Positions 44,820 to 54,964 are shown, counted from the first letter of the stretch. The stretch: 64,000 nt of DNA from Gaetbulibacter_B jejuensis (GCF_039524015.1 NZ_BAAAGF010000001.1:62001-126000); one strand, 5' to 3'. A program made the numbers and translations. Notes: generated from the sequence alone by a model not told the origin.

Positions 44820-45166
44820 GAGTATTTATGCTTAAACCATACTTTTTGCCATTCGCGAAGCAAAATTAAAAAGGTAACCTCTTCTGAAAGTTTTAGAGTA
44901 TCATCACCATTTAGCTGCTTTATTTTATGTTCTGGTACATCAATGATGTAAAGTAAGTTAAGGTACTCCGCAAATTTTTCTTGAATGAGTTTGTAAACGG
45001 TTTCATGAAGCAGTAGCTTTAAACTTGTTGGTAAAATAGCTTCATCAAAATCTAAATCAATGTTAGCAAACAAGAAATCTTTATTTAGTTGCTTTACTAA
45101 TTTAGAATACAACTCAAGCTTATTTGCCTCATCAATTAATTCTTCAAAAGTTGCTGGTAGCTGCAT
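44816..45166 (-). CDS. conserved-looking small cytoplasmic protein
   Basis: 116 residues, mainly helical and charged (TFEELIDEANKLELYSKLVK, LREWQKVWFKHKYS), with no signal peptide. Its ATG overlaps the polyprenyl synthase stop by one base (TAATG), so translation is coupled and a partner role is possible. Its stop overlaps the convergent barrel gene. No family recognised. Confidence 0.75.
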   Translation of the reverse strand: MQLPATFEELIDEANKLELYSKLVKQLNKDFLFANIDLDFDEAILPTSLKLLLHETVYKLIQEKFAEYLNLLYIIDVPEHKIKQLNGDDTLKLSEEVTFLILLREWQKVWFKHKYS

Positions 45167-46140
45167 TATACATTTCTGTTCATTAATTGTTTCCCAAATG
45201 CTTTAAGGATAGCTTTATTTTCATTTGAAATATTTAGATGTTCTAAAACTGAAAACGCCTTTTCGGTATATTTTTTTATTTCTTGTTTTGTAGCTTCAGA
45301 AGCACCACTCGACTCAAACAACTGCTTTACGGTTTCTATTTTATCCTTAGCGTCTGTTGGATTAATACTAAAAAGATGCTGCAACTGTAACTTATCATTA
45401 GCATTTGAAAACTCTAGGGTTTTTAAATATAAAAAGGTCTTTTTATTTTCTATAATATCACCACCTACTTGTTTTCCAAATGTTTTTGGGTCTCCAAAAG
45501 CATCCAAATAATCATCTTGTAATTGAAAAGCTATACCTAAGTTTTTGCCAAAAGCATAAATACCTTCTTGGTCTTCTTTAGAAGATTGCGCTACAATTGC
45601 TCCCATTTGCATAGCAGCACCAACCAAAACAGCGGTTTTATACTCAATCATTTTTAAGTACTCAGGAATAGTAACATCATCTCGTGTTTCAAAATCAATG
45701 TCATACTGTTGTCCTTCGCAAACCTCTAAAGCTGTTTTGCTAAACAACTTTGCCAAAGCCTGAAAAGTAGTAGCTTCATAGTTTTCAAATAACTGATATG
45801 CTAAAATTAACATTGCATCACCAGACAAAATACCTGTGTTAATATCCCATTTTTCATGAACAGTTTCTTGACCTCTTCGCAAAGGTGCATCATCCATAAT
45901 ATCATCATGAACTAATGAAAAATTATGAAACACCTCAACACTCAAAGCAGCATCAAGCGCTTTTTGGTATTCACAATTAAAAACTTCGGCTGCCATTAAA
46001 GTTAAAACAGGTCGCAAGCGCTTTCCTCCTAACTTTAAAATATAATTAACTGGATTATAAAGGTTTTCTGGCTCACGTTGTTTTGTAAACTCTTCCAAAT
46101 AAGCTATAAACTGCTCTTGATAATATTGTACTGTTTGCAT
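45166..46140 (-). CDS. trans-polyprenyl diphosphate synthase
   Basis: 324 residues from ATG 46140 (MQTVQYYQEQFIAYLEEFTK), preferred over an ATG 16 codons upstream whose extra residues are not typical. The two aspartate-rich motifs HDDIMDDAPLRRG and LQDDYLDAFGD, and LGGKRLRPVL, define the family. It condenses IPP with allylic diphosphates (FPP, GGPP or longer); product length cannot be decided from sequence alone. Joined by a one-base overlap to a small downstream gene. Confidence 0.92.
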   Translation of the reverse strand: MQTVQYYQEQFIAYLEEFTKQREPENLYNPVNYILKLGGKRLRPVLTLMAAEVFNCEYQKALDAALSVEVFHNFSLVHDDIMDDAPLRRGQETVHEKWDINTGILSGDAMLILAYQLFENYEATTFQALAKLFSKTALEVCEGQQYDIDFETRDDVTIPEYLKMIEYKTAVLVGAAMQMGAIVAQSSKEDQEGIYAFGKNLGIAFQLQDDYLDAFGDPKTFGKQVGGDIIENKKTFLYLKTLEFSNANDKLQLQHLFSINPTDAKDKIETVKQLFESSGASEATKQEIKKYTEKAFSVLEHLNISNENKAILKAFGKQLMNRNV

Positions 46141-46211
46141 GAAACAAAAATCGGTATTTGTCGTCAGTATAACAAGCACAATCTTCAATATTAAATAATT
46201 GTTAAAACTTT

Positions 46212-46239
46212 GGAAACTTTTTTTGTTTTTAAAGTTTCC
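46212..46239. promoter_or_regulatory. candidate TetR operator
   Basis: Inverted repeat GGAAACTTT-N10-AAAGTTTCC, 9-bp arms, covering the -33 box and the spacer of the efflux-operon promoter. Its position between -33 and -7 suits repression by the TetR-type protein encoded just downstream. Confidence 0.65.
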
Positions 46240-46252
46240 TGTCGTAGTTTTG
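46222..46252 (+). promoter_or_regulatory. promoter of the TetR-RND efflux operon
   Basis: TTTG at 46222, 19-bp spacer, TAGTTTTG at 46245: an exact consensus. The start codon is only 10 bp after the -7 box, so the leader should be very short. Confidence 0.82.
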
Positions 46253-46262
46253 CCTCAGAATT

Positions 46263-46874
46263 ATGAAGCAAGATATTTTAAAAACAGCAGTCGATTTGTT
46301 CTTAACCTATGGGTTTAAGAGTGTAACTATGGATGACATTGCCAATGCGCAAGGCATCTCTAAAAAAACGATATATCAGTATTTTGAAAACAAAACCGTA
46401 TTGGTTGAAGAAGCAGTAATGCTTTTGTTTCAAATTATTTCTACTGGTATTGAAGAGATTAGAACCCAAGAAAAAAACCCTATTGAAGAGATTTATGAAA
46501 TCAAACAGTTTTTGATGAAAAACTTAAAAGATGAAAAGTCTTCTCCTCAATATCAACTAGAAAAATACTATCCAAAAATTTTCCATAACATTAAAGAAAA
46601 GCAAATGTGTGTTATGGAAGATTGTGTTGAGTGCAACATAGAACGTGGTAAAAAAATGGGATTATTTAGAGAAGATTTGAATTCAGATTTCATATCAAAA
46701 ATCTATTTTAATTGTATGATGGCTTTAAAAGACAAGTCATTATTTCCATTAGAACATTTTTCTATGAGAATGCTTATGAACAATTATCTAGAATACCATT
46801 TGCGAGGTATTTGCACAAGCAAAGGACTAGAACACTTAAACAACTATTTACAAATCAATCAAAACAATAATTAA
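46263..46874 (+). CDS. TetR-family regulator of the efflux operon
   Basis: 203 residues. The N-terminal HTH (KQDILKTAVDLFLTYGFKSV, DIANAQGISKKTIYQYFENK) is standard; the helical ligand domain has several Cys (MCVMEDCVECNI). First gene of an operon with tolC-like, adaptor and RND pump genes. The stop overlaps the next start by one base. It probably represses its own operon through the inverted repeat in the promoter. Confidence 0.92.
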   Translation: MKQDILKTAVDLFLTYGFKSVTMDDIANAQGISKKTIYQYFENKTVLVEEAVMLLFQIISTGIEEIRTQEKNPIEEIYEIKQFLMKNLKDEKSSPQYQLEKYYPKIFHNIKEKQMCVMEDCVECNIERGKKMGLFREDLNSDFISKIYFNCMMALKDKSLFPLEHFSMRMLMNNYLEYHLRGICTSKGLEHLNNYLQINQNNN

Positions 46875-48289
46875 TGAAACACATCTCAATTATCCTTTTA
46901 GGGTTATTCTTGTCTTGGTCAGCTTTTGCTCAAGAAGAGAATGTCTATAATTTTAGCCTACAGGAAGCTATAGATTATGCTCTAGAAAACAATCGATCGG
47001 TACAAAATGCTACTCGAGATATAGAAGCTGCAAAAAAGCAAAAATGGGAAACCACTGCTGCAGGATTACCACAAGTTAATGTTGGTGTAGATTATCAAAA
47101 CTGGTTAAAACAACAAGTTCAGCTTTTACCTGCTGCTGCTTTTGACAATACTCAAAGTACTATTGATATAGTGAATGACTATTTTGATGTAACTCAAGAC
47201 AACTTCAATGTTACTACTCCTCAAGGGTTTATTCCTTTACGTTTTGGAACAAAACAAAGCGTAACTGCAACAGCTACCTTGTCTCAATTACTTTTTGATG
47301 GGTCATATCTTGTTGGCTTACAATCGGCAAAAGTGTATTTACAAATTTCTGAAAATGCCAAAGTTAAAACCGACTTAGAAGTAAGAAAAGCAGTAATTAA
47401 CGCTTACGGAAATGTATTACTTGCAGAAGAAAGTATTTCTATTTTAAAAAGAAACTTAGAAGTACTAACTAAAAACCTTAACGAGACTACTAAGATTTAT
47501 GAAAATGGTCTTGAAGAAGAAGAGAGCGTTGAGCAATTAAAAATCACATTATCTAGTGTAGAAAGTAACCTTAGAAATACTGAGCGTTTAAAAACATTAG
47601 CTTACCAAATGCTTAATATAACTCTTGGTATTGACTTAAATTCTCAAACAACACTTACTGATAATTTAGAAACCTTAACAGCACAAAATATAAGCTTAGA
47701 ATTATTAGAAGCTGACGAGTCTGTTGAAAATACTATTGATTTTCAAATTTCTGAAAACGATATGATTTCAAAAGAGCTTTTGGTTAAACTAGAAAAAAGC
47801 AAAGCATTACCAACACTAAACGCTTTTGTTAATGGTGGTTATTCTGCATTTAGCGATGATTTTTCCTTTTTAGAAAAGGAACAAGATTGGTTTGGTTCTT
47901 CATTATTTGGTGTAAGCTTAAACATTCCAATATTTAGTTCAGGTATGCGAAGTGCTTCAACACAACGTGCTCAAATAAATCTTGAAAAAGCAAAAGCTGA
48001 TTTAACCGAAACCGAACAACAAATAAGGCTTAAAATAGCTAATGCTAAAAGTGAATACCAATTTGCTATTGAAGAATACGACAACAAAAAAGAAAATCTT
48101 AATCTAGCCGAACGTATCGAGCGTAAAAACCAAACCAAATTTTTTGAAGGTGTAGGTTCTAGCTTTGAGTTACGTCAAGCTCAAACCCAACTATACACTG
48201 CTCAACAAGAGTTTTTACAAGCAATGCTTAATGTAATTAACTCTAAAGCAGAATTAGAAACCACACTTAACACTATTCAATCAAACTAA
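46874..48289 (+). CDS. TolC-family outer-membrane efflux protein
   Basis: 471 residues. A signal peptide (to SAFAQ) is followed by long coiled-coil helices in two internal repeats (LQEAIDYALENNRSVQNATR; LDVRKAV-like helix near 170; FGVSLNIPIFSSGMRSASTQ opening the second half). It should form the outer-membrane channel for the pump encoded next. Coupled to the TetR gene. Confidence 0.92.
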   Translation: MKHISIILLGLFLSWSAFAQEENVYNFSLQEAIDYALENNRSVQNATRDIEAAKKQKWETTAAGLPQVNVGVDYQNWLKQQVQLLPAAAFDNTQSTIDIVNDYFDVTQDNFNVTTPQGFIPLRFGTKQSVTATATLSQLLFDGSYLVGLQSAKVYLQISENAKVKTDLEVRKAVINAYGNVLLAEESISILKRNLEVLTKNLNETTKIYENGLEEEESVEQLKITLSSVESNLRNTERLKTLAYQMLNITLGIDLNSQTTLTDNLETLTAQNISLELLEADESVENTIDFQISENDMISKELLVKLEKSKALPTLNAFVNGGYSAFSDDFSFLEKEQDWFGSSLFGVSLNIPIFSSGMRSASTQRAQINLEKAKADLTETEQQIRLKIANAKSEYQFAIEEYDNKKENLNLAERIERKNQTKFFEGVGSSFELRQAQTQLYTAQQEFLQAMLNVINSKAELETTLNTIQSN

Positions 48290-48310
48290 TCAATTACGTA
48301 ATACCACATC

Positions 48311-49501
48311 ATGAAAAAAATATATTTATTAGTAATTACAGCTTTAGTTTTAGTCTCATGTGGAGGCGAAAACAAAAAGAACTCTATGGAGAATGTTTTA
48401 AGCTCCAATAATCTAGAATTATTACGCCAAAAACGTGCTGAAGTTGTTGCAGAACAACACGAAGCAAATGAAAAGCTAAAACAACTAGATGCTGTTATTT
48501 CAAAACTAGATACTGTAAAAAAAGTACCACTTATTACTACAATTACAGCTAAACAAGAAGCGTTTAACCACTATTTTGAAGTTCAAGGTAATGTTACAAC
48601 CAAAGACCTTTTAGTTATTACACCTGAGTATAATGGTATTCTTACCAATGTATATGTAAAAGAAGGACAAAAGGTAACTAAAGGACAAGTATTAGCTAAA
48701 ATTGATGATGGTGGATTAGGCCAACAATTATCTCAGCTTCAAATTCAAGCAGATTTAGCTAAAACCACTTATGAACGTCAAAAACGTTTATGGGATCAAA
48801 ACATAGGTAGTGAAATTCAGTTTTTACAAGCAAAATCTAATTACGAAGCGCAACAAAAAGCTGTTGACCAAATAAAACAGCAAGTAGCTAAAACTACTGT
48901 AAGAGCTCCATTTTCTGGAACTATTGACGATGTTATCACCGAACAAGGTAGTGTTGTAGCTGCTGGTCAATCGCCTTTAATGCGAATTGTAAACCTAAGT
49001 AATATGTATATAGAAACTGAGGTTCCTGAACGTTACATTAAAGACGTTACTGTAGGTAAACATGTAGATGTTGAGTTTCCTGTACTTGGTAAAACTGTTG
49101 AAAGTAATGTTCGTCAAGCAGGAGATTTTATCAATGCTGCTAACAGAACATTTAAAGTTGAAATTGGATTACCTAAAGGAGACAATACTATTAAACCAAA
49201 CTTAACAGCGAAGTTAAAAATCAACGATTACACTAACGAGAATGCTATTTTAATTCCTCAAAGTGTTATTTCTGAAAATGCTGAAGGTGAGCAATACATA
49301 TATGTTGTTGAAGATAAAAATGACAAAGAAGAAGGTGTTGCTAAAAAAGTAATTATCAAAACTGGTAAAACACAAGGCGATGTTATTGAAGTCCTTTCAG
49401 GAATTGAAAAAGGTGCTGAAATCATTAAAGAAGGTGCACGTAGTGTTAAAGACGAGCAAACAGTTAAGGTAATTAATATCAATAAAGACTCAATCAATTA
49501 A
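48311..49501 (+). CDS. RND efflux periplasmic adaptor (lipoprotein)
   Basis: 396 residues. The lipobox LVLVSCGGE gives lipid-anchored Cys17. A coiled coil, a biotinyl-lipoyl-like hairpin (GILTNVYVKEGQKVTKGQVL and TTVRAPFSGTIDDVITEQGS) and a beta-barrel domain follow. It links the inner-membrane pump to the TolC-like channel. It lies 21 bp after the tolC-like gene and 15 bp before the pump. Confidence 0.93.
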   Translation: MKKIYLLVITALVLVSCGGENKKNSMENVLSSNNLELLRQKRAEVVAEQHEANEKLKQLDAVISKLDTVKKVPLITTITAKQEAFNHYFEVQGNVTTKDLLVITPEYNGILTNVYVKEGQKVTKGQVLAKIDDGGLGQQLSQLQIQADLAKTTYERQKRLWDQNIGSEIQFLQAKSNYEAQQKAVDQIKQQVAKTTVRAPFSGTIDDVITEQGSVVAAGQSPLMRIVNLSNMYIETEVPERYIKDVTVGKHVDVEFPVLGKTVESNVRQAGDFINAANRTFKVEIGLPKGDNTIKPNLTAKLKINDYTNENAILIPQSVISENAEGEQYIYVVEDKNDKEEGVAKKVIIKTGKTQGDVIEVLSGIEKGAEIIKEGARSVKDEQTVKVININKDSIN

Positions 49502-49516
49502 CGATCAACCAAAGTT

Positions 49517-52500
49517 ATGACTGACAAACAGAAAAAAGTCAATAAAGAATTTGGGTTGTCCTCATGGGCAATCAACAATAAAACGACAATGTATGTCCTT
49601 ATATTGGTATTCTTTTATCTAGGTGTTTCGGCATTTTTTGATATGCCACGAGAAAACTTCCCAGAAGTAAACGAAACCAAAATATATGTAAGCACTGTTT
49701 TTCCAGGAAACACAGCTGAGGACATTGAAAAACTAGTAACAGACCCACTAGAAGACCAGCTAAAAACCGTTAGTAATGTAGTAGAAATAACCTCTACCTC
49801 AGCCGAAGATTACTCTATGGTAATTGTTGAGTTTGACGAAAACTTAACCGTTGAACAAGCCAAACAGAAGGTAAAAGACGAAATAGAATCTGAAACTGCT
49901 GGCGAGGATTGGCCAACATTTAATGGTGCAAAAGTAGAACCTGATGTGTTTGAGTTAAGCCTTTCAGAAGAAATGCCAATTCTAAACATTAATATTTCTG
50001 GTGATTATCCTGTAGAAAAACTTAAAGAATATGGTGAGTACCTTCAAGATGAAATTGAAGACTTACTAGAAATTAAAGAAGTTGCTATTCGTGGTGCTCA
50101 AGAAAAAGAAGTTGAAGTTGCAGTAGATATTTATAAAATGACTGCAGCTAAAGTAACTTTTAGCGATATCATTAATGCCATAAATGGTGGAAACGTAACT
50201 ATGTCTGCTGGTAATATCAAAGCAAGTGGACAACGTCGTACCATTAGAGTTTTAGGTGAAATCGAAACACCTTCAGAATTGGAAAACTTTGTTGTAAAAT
50301 CTGAAAACGATTATCCTATCTATTTAAAAGATGTTGCAACAGTTAGCTTTAAAGAAGAAGACAAAACCACTTATGCACGTGAGTATGGACATCCAGTAGT
50401 AATGCTCGATGTAAAAAAACGTGCTGGTAAAAACATGGTGGATGCTGCAGAGCAAATTCACACCATAGTTAAAGAATCCAAAGAAAATGTATTCCCTCAA
50501 GATTTAGACATTACCATTACTAACGACCAATCTTCAGTTACTATCGGTCAAGTTGATGATTTAGTAAACAATATCATTTTTGGGGTTATTCTGGTAGTAA
50601 CTGTTTTGATGTTCTTCTTAGGATTCAAAAACGCCATATTTGTTGGGTTTGCAATACCAATGTCTATGTTTATGTCGCTCATGATACTAAGTATGTTTGG
50701 TATTACCCTAAACACCATGGTATTGTTTGGACTAATTATGGGACTTGGTATGTTGGTAGACAATGGTATTGTGGTTGTTGAAAACGTCTATCGTTTAATG
50801 GACGAAGAAGGCATGAGCCGAATTGAAGCTGCTAAAAAAGGTATTGGTGAAATTGCTTTCCCAATTATCATTTCTACAGCAACTACTGTGGCTGCCTTTA
50901 TTCCATTAGGATTATGGCCTGGAATTATGGGAGAATTTATGATGATTTTACCTCAAACACTATCTATAGTATTAGGGTCATCATTATTCGTGGCTATTTT
51001 CTTTAACTCTGTTTTAGTATCTCAATTTATGAATACCGAAGACAAAGACATGCCACTTCACAAAATCATAAGAACAACAATTATAATGGCTGTTATAGGT
51101 ATTATTATATTTATTGTTGGTGGAGAATACAGAGCTTTAGGAACCTTAATGGTATTTACAGCTGTTATGCTTTGGGTGTATCGATTGTTTTTACGTAAAT
51201 GGGCAAATAATTTCCAAACCAAAACATTAGTAAAACTAGAAAACTGGTATGAAAGACAATTGCGTAAAGCCTTAAAAGGTTGGCGTCCTTACGGTTTAGC
51301 AGTCGGAACATTTTTACTGCTTATTATTGCTTTTATAGCTTTTGGAGCTTCATTAGCTACCCAACGTACCAAAGTAGAGTTTTTCCCAGATAATATCCCT
51401 AACCAGATTATTGTTTACATTGAATATCCTGAAGGTACAGCCATTGAAAAAACCAATGCTATAACCAAAGAAATTGAAAAGATTGTTTACGATGTTTTAG
51501 ATGACGACCAATATAAAAATGGCGATTACAACTTTATGGTTGAAAGCGCTGTATCTCAAGTTGGTGAAGGTGCAGGAAACCCACAAACCGATGGTGGTTC
51601 AGCTGCCGAAATGCCTCATAAAGCAAAAATTACCGCATCAATGCGTGAATTTAAATATCGTGAAGGTGAAGATAGTGAGTTACTGCGTCAAAAAGTTCAA
51701 AAAGCTTTAGTTGGCATATTCCCAGGTGTATTAATTTCTGTAGAAAAAAATGTTGATGGACCTCCTGCAGGAGCTCCAATTAATATCGAATTAGAAGGTG
51801 AAGACTATAACGAACTTATCAATGCTGCTGAGCAAATGCGTGAGTTTATCAACAGTAAAAACGTAGCTGGTATTGATGAGCTTAAGATTGATGTTAACAA
51901 AGACAAACCTGTAATGCGTGTTATTGTCGACAGAGAAAAAGCAGGTGAATTGGGTGTATCTGCATCACAAGTTGGACAGCAATTACGTAATTCTATTTTT
52001 GGGTCTAAAGCTGGTATTTACAAAGAAGGTGGTGACGATTATGATATTTATGTGAGATTTAATGAAGATAACCGCTACAATAAAAGTGCACTTTTCAATC
52101 AAAAAATCACATTTAGAGATATGGCAAGTGGGCAAATTAAAGAGATACCTGTTTCTGCCATTGCTCATGCCGAAAATACTTCAGGTTTTAGTGCTATTAA
52201 ACACAAAGACACCAAGCGTGTGGTAACAGTTTATTCAGCATTAGCACCAGGATTCACTGATGCAGGAGCTGTGGTAACCCAAATTCAAAATGAAATGCAG
52301 GCTTACGAAGGTTTGCCTGATAATATTAAAGTAGATTATACTGGTCAAATTGAAGAGCAAAACAAACAAATGGCCTTTTTAATGGGTGCATTCTTTACAG
52401 GTTTAGGTTTAATTTTCTTCATTTTAATATTCCAATTTAACTCTATTTCAAAGCCAACAATTATCATGTTAGCGATCTTCTTAAGTTTAATAGGTGTATT

Positions 52501-53038
52501 TGGAGGAATTGTTATAACAGGAAGTGCCTTTGTAATTATGATGACTATGGTTGGTATTATATCACTAGCAGGAGTTGTGGTAAACAATGGTGTTGTACTC
52601 TTAGATTACGCACAACTGTTAATTGACCGAAAAAAGGTAAATCTTAATCTTGAAGATGACGATTACCTTGAAGAAGAAGATTTATACGAAAGTATTGTAA
52701 AAGCAGGTAAAGCACGTTTACGTCCAGTACTATTAACTGCAATCACAACTATATTTGGTTTAGTACCATTAGCCATTGGATTAAACATTAATTTCTTTAC
52801 ATTATTTAAAGAGTTTGATGCTAATGTATACATTGGTGGTGACAACGTTATTTTCTGGGGACCATTAGCTTGGACAGTAATTTACGGATTACTTATTGCA
52901 ACGTTCCTTACCCTTATTATAGTTCCTGTTCTATTCTTCTTAGTCACTAAGTTTAAAATGTGGCTCCGAAAAAGATCATCTGGCAATGAAGAAGAAGAGC
53001 AAGTAGCGTTTTCTATGAATGAACGCATTGAAGAATAA
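49517..53038 (+). CDS. RND efflux inner-membrane transporter (AcrB/HAE-type)
   Basis: 1173 residues, somewhat longer than AcrB because of a 60-80-residue insert with extra hydrophobic segments near 520-560 and an acidic loop near 1040. Helix-4 motif is GLGMLVDNGIVVVENVYRLM: the first Asp of the usual Asp pair is kept and the second is Asn. Porter-domain strands (FPGNTAEDIEKLVTDPLEDQ) are typical. Drug or metabolite export coupled to protons is expected; the substrate is unknown. Confidence 0.93.
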   Translation: MTDKQKKVNKEFGLSSWAINNKTTMYVLILVFFYLGVSAFFDMPRENFPEVNETKIYVSTVFPGNTAEDIEKLVTDPLEDQLKTVSNVVEITSTSAEDYSMVIVEFDENLTVEQAKQKVKDEIESETAGEDWPTFNGAKVEPDVFELSLSEEMPILNINISGDYPVEKLKEYGEYLQDEIEDLLEIKEVAIRGAQEKEVEVAVDIYKMTAAKVTFSDIINAINGGNVTMSAGNIKASGQRRTIRVLGEIETPSELENFVVKSENDYPIYLKDVATVSFKEEDKTTYAREYGHPVVMLDVKKRAGKNMVDAAEQIHTIVKESKENVFPQDLDITITNDQSSVTIGQVDDLVNNIIFGVILVVTVLMFFLGFKNAIFVGFAIPMSMFMSLMILSMFGITLNTMVLFGLIMGLGMLVDNGIVVVENVYRLMDEEGMSRIEAAKKGIGEIAFPIIISTATTVAAFIPLGLWPGIMGEFMMILPQTLSIVLGSSLFVAIFFNSVLVSQFMNTEDKDMPLHKIIRTTIIMAVIGIIIFIVGGEYRALGTLMVFTAVMLWVYRLFLRKWANNFQTKTLVKLENWYERQLRKALKGWRPYGLAVGTFLLLIIAFIAFGASLATQRTKVEFFPDNIPNQIIVYIEYPEGTAIEKTNAITKEIEKIVYDVLDDDQYKNGDYNFMVESAVSQVGEGAGNPQTDGGSAAEMPHKAKITASMREFKYREGEDSELLRQKVQKALVGIFPGVLISVEKNVDGPPAGAPINIELEGEDYNELINAAEQMREFINSKNVAGIDELKIDVNKDKPVMRVIVDREKAGELGVSASQVGQQLRNSIFGSKAGIYKEGGDDYDIYVRFNEDNRYNKSALFNQKITFRDMASGQIKEIPVSAIAHAENTSGFSAIKHKDTKRVVTVYSALAPGFTDAGAVVTQIQNEMQAYEGLPDNIKVDYTGQIEEQNKQMAFLMGAFFTGLGLIFFILIFQFNSISKPTIIMLAIFLSLIGVFGGIVITGSAFVIMMTMVGIISLAGVVVNNGVVLLDYAQLLIDRKKVNLNLEDDDYLEEEDLYESIVKAGKARLRPVLLTAITTIFGLVPLAIGLNINFFTLFKEFDANVYIGGDNVIFWGPLAWTVIYGLLIATFLTLIIVPVLFFLVTKFKMWLRKRSSGNEEEEQVAFSMNERIEE

Positions 53039-53085
53039 TGAAAGTACTATCTTAACCCTGTTTAAGTAGTTTGATTAATAGCAGA

Positions 53086-53115
53086 AAAGCCTCGACAAAT
53101 GTTGAGGCTTTTTTT
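53086..53115 (+). terminator. intrinsic terminator of the efflux operon
   Basis: AAAGCCTCGAC / GTTGAGGCTTT (one G-U pair), loop AAAT, T run. Confidence 0.9.
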
Positions 53116-53116
53116 A

Positions 53117-53146
53117 TTTGATAATCATTTAACTTCATTAAATTTG
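53117..53146 (+). promoter_or_regulatory. promoter of aspS
   Basis: TTTG at 53117, 18-bp spacer, TAAATTTG at 53139; the start codon follows 18 bp after the -7 box. Confidence 0.8.
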
Positions 53147-53164
53147 CACATCAAAATTTATAGT

Positions 53165-54919
53165 ATGTATAGAAGTCATAACTGTGGTGAGTTAAGAGCA
53201 TCACATATTAATACAGAAGTAACACTTTCTGGTTGGGTTCAAAAAGTTCGTGATAAAGGCTTTATGGTTTGGGTAGACTTACGCGACCGTTATGGTATTA
53301 CACAACTTATTTTTGATGAAGAACGTACTTCTAAAACCATGATGGAACAAGCTCAAAAGCTAGGTCGTGAGTTTGTCATTCAAGTTACAGGAACTGTTAT
53401 TGAACGCGCTTCTAAAAACCCTAACATACTTACAGGTGACGTTGAAATATTGGTAAGCAAATTAACCATTTTAAACTCTGCCAAATTACCACCTTTCACT
53501 ATTGAAGATGATACAGATGGTGGTGAAGAATTACGTATGAAGTATCGTTACTTAGATATTCGTCGTAATCCAGTAAAAAACAGTTTAATATTTAGACATA
53601 AAGTTACTCAAGAAGTTCGCAACTATTTATCAAAAGAAGGTTTTATAGAAGTAGAAACTCCTTATTTAATTAAGTCTACTCCTGAAGGTGCTCGCGATTT
53701 TGTGGTGCCTTCTCGTATGAACGAAGGTCAATTTTATGCGCTTCCGCAGTCACCTCAAACTTTTAAGCAATTGCTTATGGTTGGTGGAATGGATAAGTAT
53801 TTTCAAATTGTAAAATGCTTTAGAGATGAAGATTTACGTGCCGACAGACAACCTGAGTTTACACAAATAGACTGCGAAATGGCGTTTGTAGAGCAAGAAG
53901 ATATCTTAAACGCTTTTGAAGGTTTAACACGTCATTTACTTAAAGAAGTAAATGGAGTTGATATTCAAGAATTCCCAAGAATGCTTTATGACGATGCTAT
54001 GCGTTTGTATGGAAACGACAAACCAGACATTCGTTTTGGAATGGAGTTTGGAGAACTTAACGAAGTAGCACAACATAAAGACTTTGGTGTTTTTAACAAC
54101 GCTGAATTAGTAGTAGGAATCGCTGTTCCTGGAGGAAACAGTTACACAAGAAAAGAGATAGACAAACTTATTGACTGGGTAAAACGTCCGCAAGTTGGCG
54201 CTTTAGGAATGGTGTATTGTCGTTGTAATGATGATGGTACTTTCAAATCTTCAGTGGATAAGTTTTATGACCAAGACGATTTAGCTAAATGGGCTGAAGT
54301 AACTGGAGCTAAAGCAGGAGATTTAATTTGTGTGCTATCTGGTGACACAAATAAAGTAAGAACACAGTTAAGTACTTTACGTATGGAGCTTGCTGAACGT
54401 TTAGGATTAAGAAAACCAAATGAATTTGCACCACTTTGGGTAATGGATTTTCCATTATTAGAATGGGATGAAGACACAGAGCGTTACCATGCAATGCATC
54501 ATCCATTTACTTCTCCAAAACCAGGACAATTGGAACTTTTAGAAACCAACCCTGGAGCTGTTAAAGCAAACGCTTATGATTTAGTGTTAAACGGAAACGA
54601 AATTGGTGGTGGTTCTATTAGAATTCATGATAAAAAAACGCAAGCCTTAATGTTTGACTATTTAGGGTTTACCGAAGAAGAAGCAAAAGCACAGTTTGGT
54701 TTCCTTATGAATGCCTTTGAGTATGGAGCTCCTCCTCATGGTGGTTTAGCTTTTGGACTAGATAGACTAGTGGCTATTCTTGGAGGACAAGAAACCATTA
54801 GAGATTTTATTGCATTCCCAAAAAACAATTCTGGTCGAGATGTTATGATAGACGCTCCTGCTCCTATTGATGAAGAGCAACTCACAGAACTCAATTTAAA
54901 ACTCAATTTAAAATCATAA
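53165..54919 (+). CDS. aspS: aspartyl-tRNA synthetase
   Basis: 584 residues from ATG 53165 (MYRSHNCGELRASHINTEVT), the family start; an upstream frame extension overlaps the promoter. The OB fold (VTLSGWVQKVRDKGFMVWVD), motif 2 (FRDEDLRADRQPEFTQID), the bacterial GAD insertion and motif 3 (HGGLAFGLDRLVAILG) are present. It charges tRNA-Asp; with asnS in the same genome it need not be non-discriminating. Confidence 0.97.
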   Translation: MYRSHNCGELRASHINTEVTLSGWVQKVRDKGFMVWVDLRDRYGITQLIFDEERTSKTMMEQAQKLGREFVIQVTGTVIERASKNPNILTGDVEILVSKLTILNSAKLPPFTIEDDTDGGEELRMKYRYLDIRRNPVKNSLIFRHKVTQEVRNYLSKEGFIEVETPYLIKSTPEGARDFVVPSRMNEGQFYALPQSPQTFKQLLMVGGMDKYFQIVKCFRDEDLRADRQPEFTQIDCEMAFVEQEDILNAFEGLTRHLLKEVNGVDIQEFPRMLYDDAMRLYGNDKPDIRFGMEFGELNEVAQHKDFGVFNNAELVVGIAVPGGNSYTRKEIDKLIDWVKRPQVGALGMVYCRCNDDGTFKSSVDKFYDQDDLAKWAEVTGAKAGDLICVLSGDTNKVRTQLSTLRMELAERLGLRKPNEFAPLWVMDFPLLEWDEDTERYHAMHHPFTSPKPGQLELLETNPGAVKANAYDLVLNGNEIGGGSIRIHDKKTQALMFDYLGFTEEEAKAQFGFLMNAFEYGAPPHGGLAFGLDRLVAILGGQETIRDFIAFPKNNSGRDVMIDAPAPIDEEQLTELNLKLNLKS

Positions 54920-54923
54920 AAAT

Positions 54924-54950
54924 AAAATCCTGCTAATTGCAGGATTTTTT
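54924..54950 (+). terminator. intrinsic terminator after aspS
   Basis: Perfect stem AAAATCCTGC / GCAGGATTTT, loop TAATT, six T. Confidence 0.92.
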
Positions 54951-54964
54951 AGTAGTTTTAATTT

